Shown: in pieces, positions 16,948 through 21,331 of the stretch | Layout: the number at the start of each line of letters is the position of its first letter | How positions within the stretch are numbered: the first letter of the stretch is position 1 | NCBI GenBank assembly: GCA_000444245.1 | Contig: ATSW01006770.1 | Coordinates: 1 to 21,331, forward strand | Direction: 5' to 3' | Source of the DNA: Botryllus schlosseri | Lineage: Eukaryota; Chordata; Ascidiacea; Stolidobranchia; Styelidae | Length of the DNA stretch: 21,331 nucleotides | The notes under the pieces: generated by a model | Database searches by the model: none | Told to the model about the DNA's origin: nothing | The model's input: the letters and a program-made list of their open reading frames with translations, nothing else | Made by a program: the position numbers and the translations under genes

Positions 16948-17835
16948 ATGGACAGCAAAGAAGGAATTGTATCAAAAGTCAAAGATGACGATTACTATAA
17001 ACGAAAATATAAACTATTACGTAAAACCGTGATAGAAATAGTCCACCAAAACGCGGCTCTAAGCAGCGAAATCGGTCGTACCGAAGACAAAGTAAACACG
17101 ATCAAACTAGAACGGAAATATCTCATGAAGAAACTGATGCAATACGAAAAACCGAAGATATCAAGTCTGAAATCTTCTAAATCGAAAGACAATCCAAAGT
17201 CAAAATCTAAACTCCCAAAGTCAAAGAAAGGTCAAAACTCAAAAGGCGAGAGCAACACCGACAATGCGCCTGTGGTTATAAAAGTCAAACCTATCAACGT
17301 AGACCAAAGCGGACGTCCTATTTTCCCCATTGAGCTCGGGTCATTATCGATATACAGCATCGGAGAAATCATTCACGACCGCCCGCAGTATCATAACAAC
17401 CAATTCATATTCCCGGTTGGATATTGCTCGACGCGACTTTGTGGCAGTTCGCAACATCAACAGTGCCTGTACACTTGTAAGATACTCGAAGACGGACGCA
17501 GTCCAAGGTTTGAAATATCGCCCGAAGACGCGCCGGAGACTATTTTTCAAAGCCACGACATCGCGGACGCGTACTCACGATTTCAGAACGATCTGGGATC
17601 TAAACTGCACGATTTAAGCGACATGGACGCCCACGATTTTTTCGGGCTGTCGCAACCTACGGTGCAGAATCTAATTCAAAGCTTGCCGGGTGCGTTTCGC
17701 TGCGCTGGTTACATATGGAAAAAGATAGAAGTCGTGCTGCCTGGAAATAGCGGGGTCAAGTCGAGAGTCAAAAGCAGAGTGCGGCAATCTGATATTAACA
17801 TTGAGGCTTTAGAGAAATGGGCTCGGGACACATAA
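16948..17835 (+). CDS. TBRG1: TBRG1 (NIAM) FYR-domain protein, single-exon CDS
   Basis: This 295-residue protein matches transforming growth factor beta regulator 1, a nuclear FYR-domain protein linked in vertebrates to ARF/p53 growth control. A basic coiled coil starts it (YKRKYKLLRKTVIEIVHQNA, residues 18-37, then TIKLERKYLMKKLM), as in vertebrate TBRG1. A Lys/Ser-rich linker follows (about 68-105). FYRN spans about 131-163 (GSLSIYSIGEIIHDRPQYHN) and FYRC about 168-250 (CLYTCKILEDG, FFGLSQPTVQNLIQSLPGAF). The ending FRCAGYIWKKIEV parallels vertebrate KCINYQWVKFDV. I chose ATG 16948 because it has G at -3 and +4 and lies just after a strong acceptor at 16932. An in-frame ATG at 16906 precedes that acceptor and would add MYLVSSVLQNRIIA, which has no family counterpart. 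No coding introns are present, unlike vertebrate TBRG1. Confidence 0.93.
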   Translation: MDSKEGIVSKVKDDDYYKRKYKLLRKTVIEIVHQNAALSSEIGRTEDKVNTIKLERKYLMKKLMQYEKPKISSLKSSKSKDNPKSKSKLPKSKKGQNSKGESNTDNAPVVIKVKPINVDQSGRPIFPIELGSLSIYSIGEIIHDRPQYHNNQFIFPVGYCSTRLCGSSQHQQCLYTCKILEDGRSPRFEISPEDAPETIFQSHDIADAYSRFQNDLGSKLHDLSDMDAHDFFGLSQPTVQNLIQSLPGAFRCAGYIWKKIEVVLPGNSGVKSRVKSRVRQSDINIEALEKWARDT

Positions 17836-18334
17836 TCTATGGTTTTTTATTAGTTTTACCGCAATAACTAGTGTGATGAGTTTTCATAATTCAATTCTTC
17901 GTCCAACAAACTGTGGCAGTACTTTTGTGGATATTTCAGTCTACTTCTATTTATAGAGGGTTTATGAAGCAAAACCAGCCCCTTTTTTACACTTCGGATT
18001 TTGTAAAGTAGGAAGCAGTTTCACGGAAGGTTTACATCACTTTTGCGAGTGGGATTATCATAACCAACCACAAGTAACCCCTGTAACACAGTGACTGAAG
18101 ATCTTTCCGAAAATTGCACCTATTTGCAGTGTCACAAGTCGTTTTGCTTCAGGGGTATTATTAGCCTACTTTACGTTTCAAAAGCCTACCGTCAATTGGC
18201 TGCCAAAAGCCTGCGAATTCTCTAACAAAACAACTTTTTACAACCACTTGAGGACTCGTCAGATCTTTCATTTGTAATTTATGTAGTTTTTCATATCTTG
18301 GAAACTTGCAATTGAGTGAATATTTACTTAACGG
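17836..18334 (+). other. TBRG1 downstream DNA with repeat copy
   Basis: No canonical AATAAA is seen in the first 100 nt after the TBRG1 stop; TTTTTTATTAG and CAATAAC are the nearest AT-rich words. A copy of the GCATCACTTTTA repeat occupies about 17995-18125. No gene is seen. Confidence 0.45.
17995..18125 (+). repeat. GCATCACTTTTA repeat, copy 2
   Basis: Landmarks are TTTTGTAAAGTAGGAAGCAG, TACATCACTTTTGCGAGTG, CCCCTGTAACACAGTGACTG, and CCGAAAATTGCACCTA, in the same order as the copy at 10985-11130. Confidence 0.6.
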
Positions 18335-18651
18335 CAGGGGGTGGTAATCGAGTCACAAATCAATCGTACTTTTACAGTTTTGGCTTGTGTCAAGTAATTT
18401 TCAATTCACAACCGTTCGAGTAAGGGGGCAGAGGGTCAAGTTTGAGTCATAATGTTAGGAGTTCAAGTCGCGGTCATAAAACGCTCATTTTCCCCACTTT
18501 TAACAATATGATTCAAACAGATAAAAGACAGTTTCTGGGCATATTTTTCAAGTATCAGTACACAGAACCGTCAGACAAGATTTGAATCAAGTCATATAGA
18601 AACGTCTCGAGTCATGCGCAAGCGCAATCATTCGAGTTCTTACAAACTCTG
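18335..18651 (+). mobile_element. TCGAGTC-rich hAT-like MITE, full-length copy
   Basis: The left end is CAGGGGGTGGTAATCGAGTC and the right end is CGAGTTCTTACAAACTCTG, an imperfect inverted pair. Flanking 8-mers CTTAACGG and CTTTACAA agree at 5 of 8. The interior parallels both the 2780 copy (TTTTACAGTTTTGGC, CAAGTAATTTTCAATTCAC) and the 1240 copy (ATTCAAACAGATAAAAG, GGTCATAA). It is more diverged in its TCGAGTC words than the intron copies. Confidence 0.6.
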
Positions 18652-18905
18652 CTTTACAACATTACTTCTACTATCGCAACACAGGTCTCGATACTATTTG
18701 GCCACAACAAAGTAGCCAAGGTTCTGTGTGCACAGTGTACAACTATTCATCTTTCCCAAGTACAGTTAATTTGCTGCGAATGGCGCGCTTGGTTACCTAT
18801 CACTTAGTCATCTGTCACAGTGCATCTCATCAACCTTGACATAGCAAAAAGCAACCATTGCGCTCTTGCATAAAATGGCATATCTGCGTATTTGCCCTCT
18901 TACAG
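18652..18905 (+). other. Non-coding DNA before the 18906 exon
   Basis: No ORF or known repeat is recognised. It ends in the strong acceptor GTATTTGCCCTCTTACAG at 18905, so its end at least is probably intron. Confidence 0.35.
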
Positions 18906-19157
18906 TGACAGACATCAGCACAAGGGTTGTGCGTTCGTCCCATTTGTAAAACGTGCGAAGGTATTTCTACGCTGGTACAATAAGCAAAGCCAGCGACAAA
19001 AGGCTACGGACAAGAGTGTGTATAATACTGCATCGTATAAATTGGGCGTAGCCACCAGTGAGAAGTATAAGAGTGGCAATAAGCACAGTAACTGCACCAT
19101 AACACTAGAAGCTGCCGATGGCATGGACGGAATGGTTAAAGGTATTGTGAACTTCAG
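18906..19157 (+). CDS. Probable internal exon of an unrecognised gene
   Basis: A pyrimidine-rich acceptor (TTTGCCCTCTTACAG, to 18905) and a full-consensus donor (CTTCAG|GTAAGC after 19157) bracket a 252-nt fully open segment. It starts one base before a codon boundary and ends two bases into a codon, so it is a symmetrical phase-2 exon. The encoded 83 codons are basic and hydrophilic (AFVPFVKRAKVFLRWYNKQS, KYKSGNKHSNCTITLEAADG). I recognise no domain. If real it belongs to a plus-strand gene whose other exons I cannot place. A segment at 19259-19457, which reads in the matching frame after a weak AG at 19257-19258 and contains a membrane-like stretch, is a speculative partner. Both strands are open here, so chance cannot be excluded. 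Confidence 0.35.
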
Positions 19158-19490
19158 GTAAGCTGCAAGTGAATCTTCATCCGCGACGTTAGCTTATTTA
19201 GTACGTCAGTCAAAAGGTTAGGCATCATCAATCCAAGACTTTGCTTTTGGTAAATGAGTCGAGTATACGCCTGTTTTCTGAAGTTGCGGCTTGCCATACG
19301 TTCTCCAGCTCGCTTTCCATTAGTCTGCAAGTACAGAATTGTGCGTTATCTCTTCGCCTTAAAAGTGGTTGTGGTCGTCACTTTGATTTTGTGCAACTTG
19401 CAATACATATTCAGATGGATATGTTTTAAGACTACGTGTTGGGTTTGTAAAATATAAAGTAGTTCTGTTATCTGAAGAGTCTCTTGGCGG
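19158..19490 (+). other. Small ORF with one membrane-like segment
   Basis: An ATG at 19254 (A at -3) opens 67 codons to TAA at 19455-19457. It has a basic N-terminal part (LKLRLAIRSPARF) followed by the hydrophobic run YLFALKVVVVVTLILCNLQ, giving a signal-anchor-like profile. The other reading frame is also open here. It could be a small membrane protein, a terminal exon linked to 18906-19157, or chance. No family is recognised. Confidence 0.2.
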
Positions 19491-19575
19491 CACAGAACTT
19501 CAATGTACAATGAAATAAACCTGAATATTTGCGACTGACACTCAATAGGGGTAATCGTCCGTAACCAGTGGAGAA
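19491..19575 (+). repeat. GGCTGACACT repeat, copy d
   Basis: Landmarks are CACAGAACTTCAATGTACAA, AAACCTGAATATTTGCGACT, GACACTCAATAGGGGTAATC and AACCAGTGGAGAA. It abuts the TCGAGTC MITE that begins at 19576. The AATAAA inside it is part of the repeat. Confidence 0.6.
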
Positions 19576-19950
19576 CAGTGTTGGGATGACTCGAGTCACA
19601 TTGCAAAAATGACTTGACTCGGCGTCTCGAAAATGTGGACTGACCCGTGACTCGAACAGAGGTGGTCAGTAACGAAGTACTTCTACTTTTTGAAGTAGAT
19701 TTTCCTACTCACGCTACTTTTCAAGTAGCTATGATTTTAGACTACTTCTACTTCTACTTGACAGTTTTGTAGGCAACGATAAGCGTAGAATACCTACTTA
19801 CTTACTTATGAGCCACCACTCCTACTTTTACTCGAGTAGAAATTCTGGCGTTACTTCTACTTCTACTTGAGTAGCGACAGTGACTACTTTGACCACCTCT
19901 GGACTCGAAGCAGAATTTTTGGTGTCAACCAAGTCGCTGTGCATGATCTC
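19576..19950 (-). mobile_element. TCGAGTC-rich MITE split by a younger MITE
   Basis: It begins CAGTGTTGGGATGACTCG, the reversed family end also seen at 1672 and 8827. It runs to GTGACTCGAA at 19656, resumes at 19902 with GACTCGAAGCAGAATTTTTG after the nested element, and fades out near 19950. The right boundary is uncertain. Confidence 0.6.
19657..19901 (+). mobile_element. hAT MITE with perfect TIRs and 8-bp target duplication
   Basis: This 245-bp element begins CAGAGGTGGTCA and ends TGACCACCTCTG, a perfect 12-bp inverted pair. It is flanked by a perfect 8-bp direct repeat GACTCGAA (19649-19656 and 19902-19909), the hallmark of hAT insertion. The interior is made of near-repeats of ACTTCTACTT and its complement, so the whole could fold back. 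It has no coding capacity, and with an intact duplication it is the youngest-looking insertion in the window. A relative starts near 20968. Confidence 0.9.
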
Positions 19951-20359
19951 GACACGCTTATAAGACCTGTGCGAGCGACCAGTCATTCAACGGTTGCGTA
20001 GCCTAGTTTTATATAGCCTCCGTCGGTAAGTCACAAATATATTGACTCTAGACGGAGTGATTATAGCTCACGTTGTCGTAAACTAATAGTATTCTATCCA
20101 TACCTAAAGCAGTGTTTTTCTGCTCGGTAATAATCTTAACGATCCTCTTGCACAATTTAAATCGGACTGATATATTAGTTTGTACATTTATATTACTCGT
20201 CAAAAATTGGCAGAGGCTTAAATGGAATCGCATGAAGATCAAGGACTGGAGGTGTAGGTGGATTGTGTATTGCATCATATCGATTTTTTTCCACTTTTCG
20301 AGGTTCCGAATTCTATCATCCGTTCGGCGGACAGCTATCGGCGTGGCCTAGCAAGTTTA
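19951..20359 (+). other. Unassigned DNA
   Basis: AT-rich sequence with short overlapping open frames on both strands and no recognisable domain, start context or splice pair. Confidence 0.4.
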
Positions 20360-20533
20360 TTAATACGGGTACAGACAGTTTCTGGCCAAATTTGTCATGT
20401 GACTTGGTCGCACCACGCGCAATGACTCGAGAACAAGTGCAGGCAATACACAAATTGACACGAGTCGAGTCCTTTTTCAAATTGCGACAACAGTCGCACT
20501 CAGTCGAGTCATGACCTGAGTCACTACAACCCA
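20360..20533 (+). mobile_element. TCGAGTC-rich MITE, right-hand fragment
   Basis: It ends GACCTGAGTCACTACAACCCA, the family right end, and contains CACGAGTCGAGTCC and CTCAGTCGAGTCATGA. Its left part (CAGACAGTTTCTGGCCA) parallels 18545 onward. The left terminus is missing. Confidence 0.55.
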
Positions 20534-20764
20534 GAACCAGGCATGCACACTAGGAAATTGTCAAGTTGTCTAAAAGAACGATGCTCAACAGTTTTTGCTC
20601 ACTTTCAATCGGTAGAAGCAAAGTTGTTGCAGTTAACAATTTTGAAAATCTTGGATTCGCAAAAATTGCCTTGACGGATGACGGTGGGTAATCCCAGGAT
20701 TATTAATGAAAAACTCAACTTCACTTCTAAGGGTTGGAATTGCGCCATTTTTAGAAACAAATAC
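20534..20764 (-). other. Probable intron following the coiled-coil exon (minus strand)
   Basis: Non-coding DNA downstream, on the minus strand, of the donor at 20764/20763. The open frame continues a little past the donor into non-conserved sequence, as expected for intron read-through. Confidence 0.35.
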
Positions 20765-20934
20765 CTTTTCTCGTGCGATAAATCATCCAAGGCCGCCTGT
20801 TTCTGCTGCAATATCTGCCGTAAGTGCGCCATCTCCCTGTGATATTCGCGTATCTTCCCTTGGTGGTTTTCTTCCAACGTCCGTATCTTCTCGGTGATAT
20901 CCGTCATGTGACCGGCCGATTGCTTCTTGAATTG
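20765..20934 (-). CDS. Coiled-coil exon of an unidentified gene (minus strand)
   Basis: The minus strand has an acceptor (TCTGTTATCAAAG|C, exon from 20934) and a donor (GAGAAAAG|GTATTT, exon to 20765) around a 170-nt open segment in phase 0 to 2. It encodes QFKKQSAGHMTDITEK, then EENHQGKIREYHREMAHLRQ and QKQAALDDLSHEKR, a highly charged heptad-rich coiled coil. The composition and codon-level regularity look genuinely coding, unlike the flanks. It resembles centrosomal, ciliary or golgin coiled-coil proteins in general, but I cannot assign a family. The Met inside it is probably internal and not a start. Remaining exons would lie beyond 20765 toward lower coordinates, where I find none, and upstream beyond the window end. 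Confidence 0.5.
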
Positions 20935-20967
20935 CTTTGATAACAGACAACAACGTTAAAGAGCGAT

Positions 20968-21195
20968 GCGAGTGGTCATCAGTAACGACGTACTGCTACT
21001 TTTTCGTAGTTGGTTTTGCCTGCCTGCGTTACTTGCTCAATTGGTTTCTTAGAAAAACTATTTACATTTGACACTTAGCGTAAAAAGTACAAAGTAGTTT
21101 GGGAGATGCTTGCATCACTTTTATGAATTAAATTGTTATTAGGAACCGCCAGAAAGAGCCCCTGCATCACGGGTAACTGAAGATATTTTCTAAGA
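20968..21195 (+). repeat. ACTACTTCTACTT / GCATCACTTTTA composite repeat, copy 3
   Basis: The left end GCGAGTGGTCATCAGTAACG resembles the terminus CAGAGGTGGTCAGTAACG of the MITE at 19657. The right part (CAAAGTAGTTTGGGAG, GCATCACTTTTATGA, GAGCCCCTGCATCAC) matches the copies at 10985 and 17995. The 19657 MITE and the GCATCACTTTTA repeat therefore seem to be parts of one larger element family. Confidence 0.55.
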
Positions 21196-21202
21196 TACTA
21201 CC

Positions 21203-21331
21203 AGTGGCGGCTCGTGACAATATCGGGTGGTGGGGCAAGGGCTGCGACTTTTTATCAAGATGACGTCACAATGGCGTTTTCCAACGTAAACAAGTACGGT
21301 AACATGAATTTCCCGACAACAGTGATTTTAA
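21203..21331 (+). mobile_element. Possible start of another DNA transposon (CAGTGGCGGC end)
   Basis: CCAGTGGCGGCTCGTGACAA, followed by a G-rich GGGTGGTGGGGCAAGGG, looks like the terminal sequence of a common class of animal DNA transposons. Only the left end is inside the window, so the family is not fixed. Confidence 0.3.

Noticed and set aside
17344-17556. Minus-strand open frame, and a plus-strand frame at 17330-17617
   Set aside because: Both are shadows of TBRG1; the FYRN/FYRC frame is the real one.
20112-20351. Overlapping open frames on both strands
   Set aside because: No motif, mutually overlapping, and typical of AT-rich random sequence.
1240-20533. Clusters of TGACTC words as AP-1 sites feeding TAK1-JNK signalling back on MAP3K7
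   Set aside because: Most are TGACTCG, which is not the AP-1 core; only scattered exact TGAGTCA or TGACTCA words occur (for example near 1423, 10779, 18440 and 20517), about what such a repeat would give by accident.

Overview
ORGANISM AND OVERALL CHARACTER. This is nuclear DNA of an animal, most likely a marine invertebrate. It carries GT-AG introns, metazoan-specific gene families (MAP3K7/TAK1, MSL3, TBRG1, RPAIN), AT-rich intergenic DNA and many short decayed DNA transposons of hAT type. I cannot name the species. The short TAGGCCTA palindromes and the CAGAGGTGGTCA-ended MITE feel like marine deuterostome or lophotrochozoan genomes, but that is an impression only. Position 8147 is an unresolved base (N) in a CT microsatellite. 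REGION BY REGION. (1) About 1-7300, plus strand: the 3' half of MAP3K7 (TAK1). Five exons can be placed (about 773-970, 3386-3503, 4215-4426, 6160-6302, 6993-7193). Every junction is in matching phase, and the chain ends in the TAB2/3-binding coiled coil and a stop. The kinase domain lies upstream of the window. Its introns are full of repeats, including an inverted repeat pair that brackets the 212-nt exon. (2) About 7200-12400: a long stretch of repeats and unassigned DNA with hAT ends, a tRNA-derived SINE head (minus strand) and a few doubtful ORFs. (3) 12407-13062, minus strand: RPAIN (RPA-interacting protein), uninterrupted coding region, perfect splice donor 17 nt after its stop, and a good AATAAA near 11721. 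(4) 14816-16623, plus strand: MSL3 with chromo barrel and split MRG domains, uninterrupted, preceded by a uORF that stops 2 nt before its ATG. (5) 16948-17835, plus strand: TBRG1 with FYRN and FYRC, uninterrupted, 324 nt after MSL3, with a good splice acceptor 15 nt before its ATG. (6) 17836-21331: repeats (including a MITE nested in another MITE with a perfect 8-bp target duplication), one unrecognised symmetrical exon (18906-19157, plus), and one coiled-coil exon (20765-20934, minus). HOW THE GENES RELATE. MAP3K7 is a cytoplasmic signalling kinase. The other three are nuclear: RPAIN imports RPA, MSL3 reads chromatin for MOF-type H4K16 acetylation, and TBRG1 is a FYR-domain nuclear growth regulator. 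No functional cluster is evident. What unites RPAIN, MSL3 and TBRG1 is architecture: each has a complete single-exon CDS with splice signals only in its UTRs, next to an intron-rich MAP3K7. The most interesting points are this contrast, the possible MSL3-TBRG1 dicistronic arrangement, the MSL3 uORF, and the inverted repeats flanking a MAP3K7 exon.
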